Positions 54,532-64,000 of a stretch of 64,000 nt of DNA are shown here, in pieces. The position numbers were made by a program, and so were the translations under genes. The notes beneath the pieces were generated by a model. It did not search any database and was not told where the DNA came from. It saw only the letters and a program-made list of their open reading frames with translations. Source of the DNA: Isoetes taiwanensis (taxonomy: Eukaryota; Streptophyta; Lycopodiopsida; Isoetales; Isoetaceae). The first letter of the stretch is position 1. Each line of letters begins with the position of its first letter. The stretch spans positions 32,845,166 to 32,909,165 of the forward strand of contig JAJEKV010000003.1 of assembly GCA_021234155.1 (NCBI GenBank), in the 5' to 3' direction.

Positions 54532-54590
54532 TTGTTGGGGATTAACATAGGGCCCCCCTTTCCTGTTTTGCAGGGAACCACTCCCGGCTT

Positions 54591-54917
54591 CCAAAGCGCA
54601 AAGGGGCCGGTCCCTTATGCCATTCCCCAAAGACATTGAGAGCATAATAATGCTTTGCAACCATCACCATGATCACATTCATTTTTTTTCCGACCACTGG
54701 AAACTCACATGTAAAATCACACTATAGTATGAAAACCTAGGTGCATGATTTCAGGACAGATAGAGATTTTTGCATCTGCGGAAACCACAACGGGTCATTT
54801 GGACGGGTACAACATTAGGCGTGAACCCAAAATTACAGAAGACAAATAACACATGAAAAAATCAACACAAAGTCTGACTCGCGGCATCTTGGTGCAAAAT
54901 CCTCCTGCAAATTAAAA
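54591..54917. promoter_or_regulatory. Upstream region of the enoyl-CoA hydratase gene
   Basis: About 330 bp between the recombinase element and the start codon. I see no convincing TATA box. The cttggtgcaaaatcctcctg stretch may be 5' UTR. The promoter is inferred by position only. Confidence 0.3.
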
Positions 54918-57835
54918 ATGAGGACGAAGGCGGCCGCAGCTCGTCTTCTTCGGCTTGCCACTTCTCCAGGTGTGTATTCCAAGTTGTTTCTCCACTTTGT
55001 TACTTTCCTAATTTTGCTGTTCTTGCAGCTGCAACGCGTCCTAAACCTTTGCAGGCCATTAGACCAGAATACTGGCAGAAAAGGCTTTTGTTTTGTGGAA
55101 GCTATATAACAACTGTTAAGAATATCAAACAGTTTTGCTCTTCATCCATAATTTCATCACCTTGGCCCCGGGGTTCCTCTGTTTTTGGTGCTAATCATAC
55201 CAATTCCTCGTGTCATTTTTGCCGATTCCAAAGCAATGGCCCTGATGCCGGAACTGTGGAAAGTAGACAAATGCAAAAGTTTACTTGCATAATTGCAGAA
55301 TTGGTGGAGAATGGAAAAGTAGGCTTAATAACCCTGAATAGACCTGAAGTTTTGAATGCACTTTCTCAGACTCTGATGCATGAAGTGATCGATGCTCTAA
55401 AAATGTTCGACTCAGAACCTGATGTACGTTTCTCAACTTTGTGTGTAGTTTTGTTCTCATTAACATTCCAATAGGACTAGGAGTATATTGTGCAAAGTTG
55501 CTTGCGTAACCAGCGTGAGCTGTTTTTGATGTTTAACACATGTGTAGCACTTCTGAAATAAATAAGGTGGCGTGCCAAAAATTGCAAGTACATACCCTTG
55601 CAATTCTATTAGCAAACCAACAAGTTCTAAGATGTTGCAATCCCATCTACAAAGTTATTGTAAAAACAACCGACATTGGATGATGAAATAAAAGTTTATT
55701 AAAATGGTTAGAAATGGGTCAAGATTTAATGAGATTGGCAGACAGTCTGTTGTAGCAAAATGAGGTTGATATCATTATGATATACTTGCAGCTGATGTTA
55801 AGTTATTCTGCCTTGGGATCTTGGCATATTAACGCATGAGCTTGATACTTCTTAGAACAGTTGCATAAGCATGGTGCCACAGGGAAGGTCCATAACAGAA
55901 CCTTCTATGTAAGTCTCTACATTAATCAAGGGCTTGTAAACCACTGACTATTATCAGTTTTGGAAGCCTGTTTCGACAAGTAATTCGTTTTCTTCACCTA
56001 GATTTGAGCCACCTTTCATTGCAGCAGATAATGATACTCAGAGCCTATCCCTCAGAAAAACACATTGGAAGCATCTTCTTTCGCTCTAGAACTAACTTTT
56101 TTTATAGTTTTGTTCTCATTAACATTTCATTAGGACTAGGAGTATATTGTGCAAGGTTGCTTGCATAACCAGCATATGACCTGTTTTTGATGTTTAATAC
56201 ATGTGTACACTTCTGAAATAAATAAAGCGGTGTGCCAAAAATTGCAAGTACATACTCTTGCAATTCTTTTAGCAAACCAGCAAGTTCTAAGATGTTGTGT
56301 CTTATGCCAAGATCTTGGGAAGCTTGCAAAAAATAAGATTCTGGTCCATACCACTGCTATCATCCAACATTAAGTCAAGAGAGTCCTTTTTTTGGGGTTA
56401 AATATTAGAAAAGAACACGAGTAAAAACTTATGCCAGATCTTTAAAGCAGCGTGTACATGCATTTAGAGAGAGGATTTTTAAAGCATTCTTTTGAAGGTT
56501 ATTTCATGTTTGGAAGACTTCCTTCTTTTCTTGACAATGGCAAAGGTTTGACTGCCTTTTCACATTCCACAACTATATATTCTAGTGTCTTCCCAAAAGA
56601 GCACTCTCATGAATCAAGAACTGTAAAGTCAGGAGAGGATTAGAGTTGCTTCCTTGATTTAGAACCCAGTGCAGGATAACACCTTCCCAACACTGGTGGT
56701 AGCAATTGCATGGAGGGATTGCATTGTGGTTCATACTTGAAGGGTTGCTTATCTGTGCAAGCTTAAGTATGGGAGCTTTGCTCTATAGTTGTTAATCTTG
56801 TACTTTCTATTGTAATCAGATATTGTTGAGCATTATGAAGGTTGAATGATATGCTTGACTTTTGGACAAATAGGTTGGAGCCATTGTCATCACTGGAAAA
56901 GGTAAGGCATTTGCAGCTGGAGCAGATATAAAGGAGATGAAGGACAAGAGCTTAGCGGATGTCCATAAAACTCAATTCATATCAAAGTGGAATGATGTAG
57001 CTACAATACGGAAACCTATCATAGCCGCTGTGAATGGGTGCTTCTCATTTTTTTCCCTTCTTGTTCTCAGAATGTTTTTAATATGAAAAATGGGTGATCG
57101 TTTTCCTGCTGAATGTAGGTATGCCCTTGGCGGTGGCTGTGAGCTTGCTATGAGCTGTGATATTATTTTGGTGGGGGATAAGGCAGTTTTCGGTCAACCT
57201 GAGATTAATTTGGGAACTATTCCAGGAATGGGAGGCACTCAACGACTCATTAGAGTGATTGGCAAATCCCGTGCTATGGAAATGATATTATCAGGGCAAA
57301 ACTTTATCGATGCAGATGAAGCTGTACAGAAGGGGCTTGCAAGTCGTCTGGCAAGACTCTAAACTGAAGCCCTTTGAATTTATTGGATTTTTCACTGTTC
57401 ATTATTTCTTATACATTCACTACTTTGTCTAATGGCACATGAATAGTGAGAAGAGTTATGGCCTTCTCTTCCTCGTTGCATTAGCCATGATGTTGTCCGA
57501 ACTTTTTACAAAGCTACCCTACCTAGGTTATGAAATAGGTTATGAAATACCCCCAAGGGACTGAAGGTTTACTATTTGCGGATGTGTTTCAGATTCAAGG
57601 AACAGATGGGGAATTGCTTAAAGAAACGCTAAAGCTTGCAAAACGGATCTCAGAGTTGTCACAGCCAATAATTGCCATGGCCAAGGCTGCTATAAATGCA
57701 GCCTATGAAACTGGGCTGAAGGAGGGCATAAGCAAAGAGCAGGCTCTATTCTTTACCACATTCGGTTTTGAAGACCGGAAGGAGGGGATGACAGCATTCT
57801 TTGAGAAGAGGAAACCCAATTTTCAGCATAAATGA
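54918..57835 (+). CDS. Mitochondrial enoyl-CoA hydratase (crotonase family)
   Basis: It hydrates trans-2-enoyl-CoA in fatty-acid or branched-chain amino-acid breakdown (family knowledge). Exons: 54918-54969, 55029-55423, 56874-57037, 57119 to about 57346, and a last exon ending at 57835; all checked junctions keep frame. The N-terminus [20 protein letters not shown] is Arg/Ala-rich without acids, like a mitochondrial presequence. The crotonase core starts [20 protein letters not shown], followed by [13 protein letters not shown] (oxyanion loop), [38 protein letters not shown] (catalytic Glu region), and the C-terminal [20 protein letters not shown] ending [10 protein letters not shown]. The start is the first ATG, in frame after splicing. 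The last junction is uncertain: no strong donor follows QKGLAS. Total about 300 residues, normal for the family. Confidence 0.88.
55447..56297. repeat. 191-bp direct duplication within intron 2 of the hydratase gene
   Basis: Positions 55447-55637 and 56106-56297 are about 90% identical (from agttttgttctcattaacat to caagttctaagatgttg), 659 bp apart. Intron 2 (55424-56873, 1450 bp) is therefore longer than the others (59-81 bp for introns 1 and 3), probably because of this duplication and other insertions. Confidence 0.85.
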
Positions 57836-58740
57836 TTGTTAAATGCAGTAGCATAGACTGCGAAAGGGGGAAACTGACATTTATTTATCTGCCAAAGATT
57901 CAATCTTCAAAAACAAACTGAGGCAATCCTTTGAACAAGCTCTTCCTTTCAGGCAGTCTATATCATTTTCTGCCATGATTTGTCCAAGGTCGTAGCTGTT
58001 TGGCAGTGGAAAGGTAATGCAAACAATATCATAATGAGAGGAACAAGGGCTTTTAACAAAGCTGGCATGGCGCTTTCATTGTATCAGAGAATCAAGGAGT
58101 TACATTTACAGCGAAGGAAACCATCTGCTTCTGCGCAGCGCAGTCACAAACAACCATCTGCCAATACACAATGTGATCGGTTCATGGTTCTGTTAGTTTA
58201 TCAAAATCTCTCAGCAACAGCCCTCTGAAGATACTCCTTTCTTTTTGCCCTTTCTTGATGACATATGCACCTGGCAAAGTATCAATTTGTACATATATAG
58301 CACTTATAGATGCATAAGTTATAGGAAGCAGGATTTTCTTACCTTGGATTCCAAGGCTCTTGTCCTTTTCTTTGGTATGTGTATGATCTTATTATCTCTC
58401 TCCTCCTGATGCAATTCTGTTGTTCATCAATGGCATGGGGATTTGCTCCATTGAATTCATGTCCTGCTGTGGATCTCGTTGATCTTCCACAAGATATCGT
58501 TGATCTTCCAGAAGATCATTGATCTCGTGGATATCGTCGACCTTCCACAAGATTGATCGGTCTTTCTTTTAAACATTTTGTAGGTTCTACAGTGTAGGAT
58601 GTGCACTTATGCAAACAGTTTCATAATACAGTCTTCTAAACTTTGGCCCAATTCAAAATCCTGCTAAAAACAAAAGTCCAAGATAAACTAGAATTAGATT
58701 GTCTCATAGTGTAACATTGTCTTTATTGAAACAAGTGCTG
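57836..58740. other. 3' flank of the hydratase gene; no further gene
   Basis: Contains likely 3' UTR. A local run of cgttgatcttccacaagat-type repeats lies at about 58475-58560. No domain in the open stretch 57980-58228. Confidence 0.45.
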
Positions 58741-58749
58741 TTGCATAGA

Positions 58750-58985
58750 GGGCTGCCCTTGTGGAGTTGCTATTGAAGGTGCAACGAGAAAATGAATATG
58801 TACACGTTGCATGATTTAACGTGAGAGTTGGAAGTAGAACATGAGAGGGCTGCCCTCATGAAGGTAACATTTGGAAGTGGGCTGCCCTCATGGAGTTGCT
58901 ATTGAAGAGGCAACGAGAAAATGAATATGTACACGTTGTATGATTTAGCGTGACAGTTGGAAGTAGAACTTGAGACATGGAGGTC
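58750..58985. repeat. Two-copy tandem duplication, period 129 bp
   Basis: A block starting gggctgccct and running through gagttgctattgaag, gcaacgagaaaatgaatatg and gttggaagtagaac occurs at 58750 and 58879 with about ten differences. Confidence 0.9.
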
Positions 58986-59785
58986 TGTCGTCTTTTTGAA
59001 TGGTCTGTAATTCATGTTTTTTAAATCAATAAGTTGGGTGCGTAATCGTTTAGTGAAGGATTTCACATTGCTGAAAAATTGGTCAATGATAGGTTCATTC
59101 ATAAACATGTATTAAGGTTAAAATTGAGTTTACCTAATTGCTACAAATTGCTACCTTATATACACCTTCAATGTGAGACTGAGTTTCTAGAATTGCTGCC
59201 TTATATGCGCCTTCAATTTAAGACTTAGTTCATAGAATTGCTACCCTTTATGACTTTGTTGGGATCCATGTTGTTGTGGTGGTGGGGACATTATTCTAAA
59301 GATTGCCAACACATTCAGAAGCGAAATAGAGCAAAACTTGAGCTGGCTAGATCTGAAGTAGTTTATAAGCAATAATCTAGAAGAAAGAAGAGCTTTTATA
59401 GGTGAGATAACACAACAAAATGGGGCTATGGAATTTAAACCTTTAACTTACTAATGCCACATCTATTAAAAAATTATTTTGTTGTGGCCCGGATACTAAC
59501 ACTAAACACTGCATAATCCAGAGGAGGAAACATTAATGTTTATCATCTTATACATTCCTTATCTAAACTATACAACTGCTAAACTATACAATTGCTATAG
59601 GGAAGATTCAAGAGACCCACTATGCACTTGCCACGCCTAACCTGCCTTTTCTTCCAGGCCCACCTGTGCTGGACGAATCTGCTCTTTCCATGGGAGCTAC
59701 CCATTTTGGATCTGAACCAATTTCTTGAGATCACTGATTGGAGAAACGAATTTGAGAAGATTTGCAAAGAAATGGAGAGCAGATC
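58986..59785. other. No gene recognised
   Basis: AT-rich with a diverged repeat around 59145-59250 (attgctaccttatat/attgctgccttatatgc). It leads into the copia remnant. Confidence 0.4.
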
Positions 59786-61430
59786 AGGTTTATCTTTTTG
59801 CATGCAACATGCCCAAGGCGATAACGCCATAAAGATGCTTCAGTGGGAGGATCTACAACAATGTTTGCATACTCAATGTGTGTCACTGCTCATTCTAATT
59901 GATATAAATTGCAAAATCTGATTGCTCCAACATGCAGATTTGTCTGCATATATCAATGATTTCACATCCCTTTGATGTAAATTTGTCATATCCTGCATCT
60001 GTAAGTCTGCTAACAGCCAGAAGATTTTTGTATACGTAAATAACATCATGCATGTAGACCACTGAATTGTCAAAAGAAATTTTTATAGTACCTGTTCCCA
60101 TGGCTAGTTGAGTATGGAGATCTCCCATTTTAATGACCATAGGATCCTTCAGCAGTTGGTCGAATGAAAATGCATCCCTTCTTGGAGTCATATAACTCGT
60201 TCCTTCTGAGTCTAGGTACTAGTTTGGATCAAAGCCGTGATCGGGCGCCCGTAAATCGAGTCCGGGATGTGGTGTTTCCGGACTTTTTTTGTGGTGTTTC
60301 TGGCCACCGTTATCAGCCACTGTGCACTTCACAGTTTTAAGCCCAGAATCAACTGTTTTAAGTCATTTTTTGCTTGATCCGGCTCTATCTGAGCTCAAAT
60401 CACTTCCTCTCTTCATCAAACTAGTGTTAAAGAGAAAGACAAAGCGATTGGAAGGGCTTTTGAAGCATTTCAAGCCGTCCAGGGAGCTGCAAGAAGGATC
60501 CGACCAAAGATTTTGGCTCCGCCGCGCAATTTCGCGCTTGGTTTTTGGCCAGAAATACCACTTTTTGGCCAGAAACACCACTTCCAGAAGCATTGGGTGT
60601 TTCTGGACGTCCAGAAACACCATAGGCAAATTGTCCAGAAACACCGGATCCCGGACTCGATTTACGGGCGCCCTGATCTATGTGCTTCAAGGCTGCATAC
60701 AACACTTCTATCACCATGAAACTTTGTTCTTCTTCTGGATTATCTTCATGAACATTATCTTCTTTGGCTATATTTGCCTTTTGAAGACTTCTTGCAGTTG
60801 GCTTAGACTTGACATCCATAAACATCAGAGTATCCGTGTTTGGGGACCTATGTCCTTGCTTGCGAATCACCTCTGCTTTTAGTCGATCTAGCGCTTTTTC
60901 AAAAGAATAATTAGAGAGCCCCCCTTCCATATTTACGACAATTCCCTCAAAAGTTTGTGGCAAGTTATTCAAAAGCATGCACACATTTTTCATCCCTGTT
61001 ACATCCACACCCATGGATTGTAACTCATCAAGTAAATCTTTCATCAGACAGACATGCTCCATAAAATCATTTCCTTCCTATAACTGGAGACCATAGAGTT
61101 TCTTGTGCAAAGCAAGCCGATTTCCTCTCAAGTTTGATGCATAATGGCTTAGCAGAATCCTCCAAAATTTGCATGCATTGCTTGTTGCACTCTTCACAAG
61201 CCCGTCTTGGAACATCTTCGGGCTTGAATAGATAATTGATCTCACCTTTCGATCCTTCTCAACAACCTCTTTGGCGGGACGATCAAATACCACTTCAACA
61301 GTGGCATTATCAAAAGCAGTGAGTGAAACAGACACAAAGTCACTCAAAATTCCTCGAATAAAACCATCATTTTTAACAACATCCCGCAATCCTTATCCTC
61401 CAGAATCATCTGTATGCGCCACTTCTAGAT
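59786..61430 (-). pseudogene. Ty1/copia gag-protease and pre-integrase remnant, split by a MITE
   Basis: On the minus strand, from 61389: DNATVEVVFDRPAKEVVEKD and CKFWRILLSHYASNLRGNRL, then MEHVCLMKDLLDELQSMGVD and MLLNNLPQTFEGIV (copia gag/UBN2 type). After the MITE: YLDSEGTSYMTPRRDAFSFD (protease active-site region; normally LDSGxSxHMT) and VYMHDVIYVYKNLLAVSRLT, then ASLWRYRLGHV near 59840 (pre-integrase LWHxRLGH). RT and integrase are absent. Stops and frame changes occur. Confidence 0.85.
60243..60673. mobile_element. 431-bp MITE with ~43-bp TIRs inserted in copia
   Basis: Both ends begin gggcgcccgtaaatcgagtc and stay complementary through a ggtgtttc block. TGATC lies directly outside both ends (60238-60242 and 60674-60678), and the copia frame is contiguous across it (AALKHID / GFDPN). 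The interior is dominated by ccagaaacacca/tggtgtttctgg blocks in both orientations, so a single strand could fold extensively. It is non-coding. The superfamily was not assigned; a 5-bp duplication is atypical for Tourist (3), hAT (8) and Mutator (9). Confidence 0.85.
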
Positions 61431-64000
61431 TTGGAAAAGACAAGCAAATCGAAATGGGCGGCTACGGGCTAGGGCGGTGGGCGGAGGTGAGGCTATCGCC
61501 GCCCTCACTCGCTTCGGATCAGCGGCGAGGATGTAGCAAGGAGCTGGGATGGATCTTGGGGCTAGGATGCCTTCGTTCTGTGAGATTGATGTCGTAGACT
61601 TTTATCTAGGTTTTTCAAGGTGCAATCTGTATGCGGTCTTCAGTTTTGGTTGCCTTCTTTCTTTTCTTCCTTTAAAAGGTTAAACCATCACTTGAGGGAT
61701 AGGCTTGGTAGGCCCTTCCCTTGATGGGACGATTCCTTGAGGCTGGGTCGACCTGGGAAGAATAGATTTTATGCAGGCTGAGATGTCTTTAATTGAAGCA
61801 TATTCATGTTTTGGACTTGTATGGGAGAAGTCATCTTACCCTTCCTTGCTGGCCTGTGTTTTGAAAAAAAAATCAGGTACTCAGGCACTCTTGGGGCATC
61901 TTAGTTTGTATGCAGATAGACCACTGGGATTGTTTCGTTTTGAGTAGCCGAGCTAGGGATATGATGTAGCCAGAAAATTTACATATTATGCACCAGGCTT
62001 TTGAGGGAGTATTCTGGTGGCTGAGCATCTATTTTGTCTAGCCAGGTTTTAGATGGACTGCTTACCCCGACAATGCAGCATTTGATTTGATTCAGTTCAT
62101 AGGAGATCTGTTTGTTTATAAACCGAGAGACCAGAATCCATGAAGCGGTGGCAGCTTCCATGAGCAGAGTGGCAGGCTACTCTTCTTACACTGATTTGTT
62201 TTCTTTCTTTCACTTTTTGTATTATGGTTAGAATAATATATGCAGTGGCAGCTTGGTAGTATAGCTCGTCTTCTATTCTACTCCAAAAGTAGTGCAAAGG
62301 TAGAAGGGGTGGTCTGACTGATTAACAAGATGGCTGTGCTTATTTGTATCAAGGATGTATGGGCTCCTTAATGTGAAAATGGAAATGGAAGATGCTCTCA
62401 TAAGATGACCATTTCAGTGGAGTTTGCCGAGCTAGGGGAAATACAGGAGCTTCTATACCTTGCACTAGGCTTTAGGGGAGGAGCTTGGAGGCTGGGCTTG
62501 TTCTAAGCCTAGCCATCTTTAGGCTTCTGTGACCCCATCAATGCAACACTATTTCAGTCACAACATTTTGAGAATCAAGTTTAATTATTGGCATCTATCT
62601 TATACTCTTTTGATCTACTGCTACGCTTTTGAATAAGTTTCAATTTATGGAGGATGAAGATGTTGAGTTTACTCCTGTAGCACTCCTCCTTGAAGATTGA
62701 AGGATTGTACTCTGTACTTTTTATATAAAATACAAAAATTCCACTTTCCTTCAAAAAAAAGAAAAAAAGAAGAAGATTTGGAAGTTCCGGTCATTGAACC
62801 TTGGGATCAACCTTCATTCATTTGTAGCATCCATAGTACAGACAGAGAAAGGACAACGAATAGCTTAGGGTTTAAAGGCCAATTAATGACAAGGGGCGCA
62901 TCGACGCAGATGAATCAAAATCGCAAGTGGGCCCATAACGATAAAGAATAGCAAAATATGAACTTAAAAACAATGCAAGAACAATAAGACAATATGATCG
63001 AGAAAAAGCTTGAACAATTATGATTGATCAAAAAACTCAGTGATCATTGCCTTCGAAGGCTACAACTTAAATACAAAGTTTGAACCGAATTTCATGCTGA
63101 AAATGCTCCAAAACATGAGCTTCTAGAATCAAGGCATAACTTAAGGAAATACTAACAATGGTAGCTTGGATCACGCTGCCCATTTTACTATTCTTAACAT
63201 GAAGCAAGGAAGACGGTGGATTATGCCGTACAGGGCAGCGACGCAGGACAGCTATGCTTATAGCCAGAATAAATACTTTGGGGTTTTAATTCGATGGCTA
63301 AGCTTGCATGTAGAAGTGCTGGTTAGGGATTCGAAGCATTTTCTTGCTTCTATCTGAAGCTTTCTATATGATATGGGCCATCTTCATTATTCTCCACTGC
63401 CATTACTCTACTGGAACTGCCACATGGGGTGAGACATCCAGCCACCTGTTGGTATATAGACCCCACTAGGCATCGAAAAACAGTTAGTCTCCTAAATTTT
63501 AGGTCACAATGCTTCTTTTTTCGGTTCGATTTTTATTTGCTGGCAAACAAATTGTGGTGTTTCTGTCAAAATCTGGTAAATAATCATTAGCTTATATTCA
63601 AAATCCTGTGGAGTACCTGTAAATTATCTGGTTAGAGCTATTGCAGATTTTGAAGCCAAACCATAGGAGGAACAATTTAATTTCAATAGTTTACAAACTT
63701 TATGAATTTCTTTAAAACCCAATAGAGTTCAATGGCTTATTTTCTGTTATCACTTATTTTCAGTCATTGATTTCCCTTATATTCCCTAACATATTCCTCC
63801 CCGTGCACTCTATATCATCCACCAAATCCGTGATGGCGTCAAATACCCATTTCCACCTCAGCATAAGATTACTTAACCATTGCAACAAGTCAATATGCGA
63901 GTCAACATATACTCGTCTCATATAAAAGACATGCAATTAAGGGGATTTGATCCCCCTCGCCATACTAAGGCAAGAGCCATAAGACTTGCAAGCATGCACA
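61431..64000. other. No gene recognised
   Basis: The left part (61440-61560) is GC-rich and may be the copia leader. Two stretches, about 61920-62060 and 62420-62530, share order-conserved short blocks (gccgagctaggg, then gca-c-aggcttt, then gggag, then ggctgrgc), suggesting an old direct repeat. An A-rich tail at 62750-62780 may end a retroposon. The remainder (62800-64000) shows nothing I can support. Confidence 0.4.

Larger units (their letters stand above)
51380..54590 (+). mobile_element. Candidate tyrosine-recombinase transposon with inverted repeats
   Basis: A six-exon tyrosine recombinase gene (51549-53942) is enclosed by an exact 16-base inverted repeat, caatatggaaacaggg at 51440-51455 and its complement at 54516-54531. 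Partial similarity extends outwards on both sides (a TGGTTC start, a ggaaagg block and GGG-CCC blocks). Next to the right repeat is a subterminal zone of short tandem repeats (54010-54370). No target-site duplication could be fixed. Classical Cryptons lack terminal inverted repeats, so either this is an unusual family or the repeats are coincidental remnants. Confidence 0.5.

Noticed and set aside
61900-62540. Paired SINE or LTR copies
   Set aside because: Only short order-conserved blocks match. Boundaries and class cannot be set.
1-64000. tRNA, rRNA or other structured RNA genes
   Set aside because: I scanned for tRNA-like GTTCRANNC with matching acceptor stems and for rRNA motifs and found nothing convincing by eye. 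A covariance-model search would be decisive.

Overview
The window looks like nuclear DNA of a land plant with a large, repeat-rich genome. The evidence is GT-AG introns, a plant-type WD40 gene, a mitochondrial-type enoyl-CoA hydratase gene with plant-sized introns, and many Ty1/copia, Ty3/gypsy, LINE and MITE remnants of different ages nested in each other. A gymnosperm or fern would fit, but the sequence alone does not settle this.

Layout. 1-320: one host-like exon on the minus strand. 320-2240: LINE, minus strand. 2440-6890: an unclassified, broken multi-exon gene or element. It has a ParB-like GQHS patch, a novel-looking middle part and a degenerate NIF/FCP1-type phosphatase domain, and it is studded with about ten palindromes. 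6948-8942: 5'-truncated LINE with a clear target-site duplication. 10.2-12.06 kb: an inverted, internally deleted copy of the WD40 gene that lies at 21.25-22.64 kb. 12.57-13.9 kb: LINE fragment. 15.33-16.4 kb: copia-type LTR split by a MITE. 17.7-18.8 kb: gypsy pol remnant. 21.25-22.64 kb: seven-bladed WD40 gene (JINGUBANG-like) with one frameshift. 24.5-33.6 kb: two direct repeat copies enclosing copia pol remains that are interrupted by a long LINE. 33.56-34.98 kb: LINE endonuclease fragment interrupted by a Tourist-like MITE.

34.98-42.1 kb: three gypsy fragments in mixed orientation, one lacking its integrase core, two with LTR ends facing each other head-to-head. 43.16-50.04 kb: a young LTR retrotransposon with a 5-bp target-site duplication. 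It encodes only a 934-residue Gag-like protein, and its 3' LTR is split by a 2.8-kb insertion carrying F-box/kelch-like debris. 51.38-54.6 kb: a six-exon tyrosine recombinase gene (DUF3504/Crypton-like) flanked by inverted repeats. I consider this the strongest candidate for a little-described mobile system. 54.92-57.84 kb: enoyl-CoA hydratase gene. 59.8-61.4 kb: copia gag-protease remnant, minus strand, split by another MITE. 61.4-64 kb: no recognised gene.

The two convincing host loci (WD40 and enoyl-CoA hydratase) do not appear functionally linked. Most of the rest records successive transposon insertions, several of which can be ordered by nesting.
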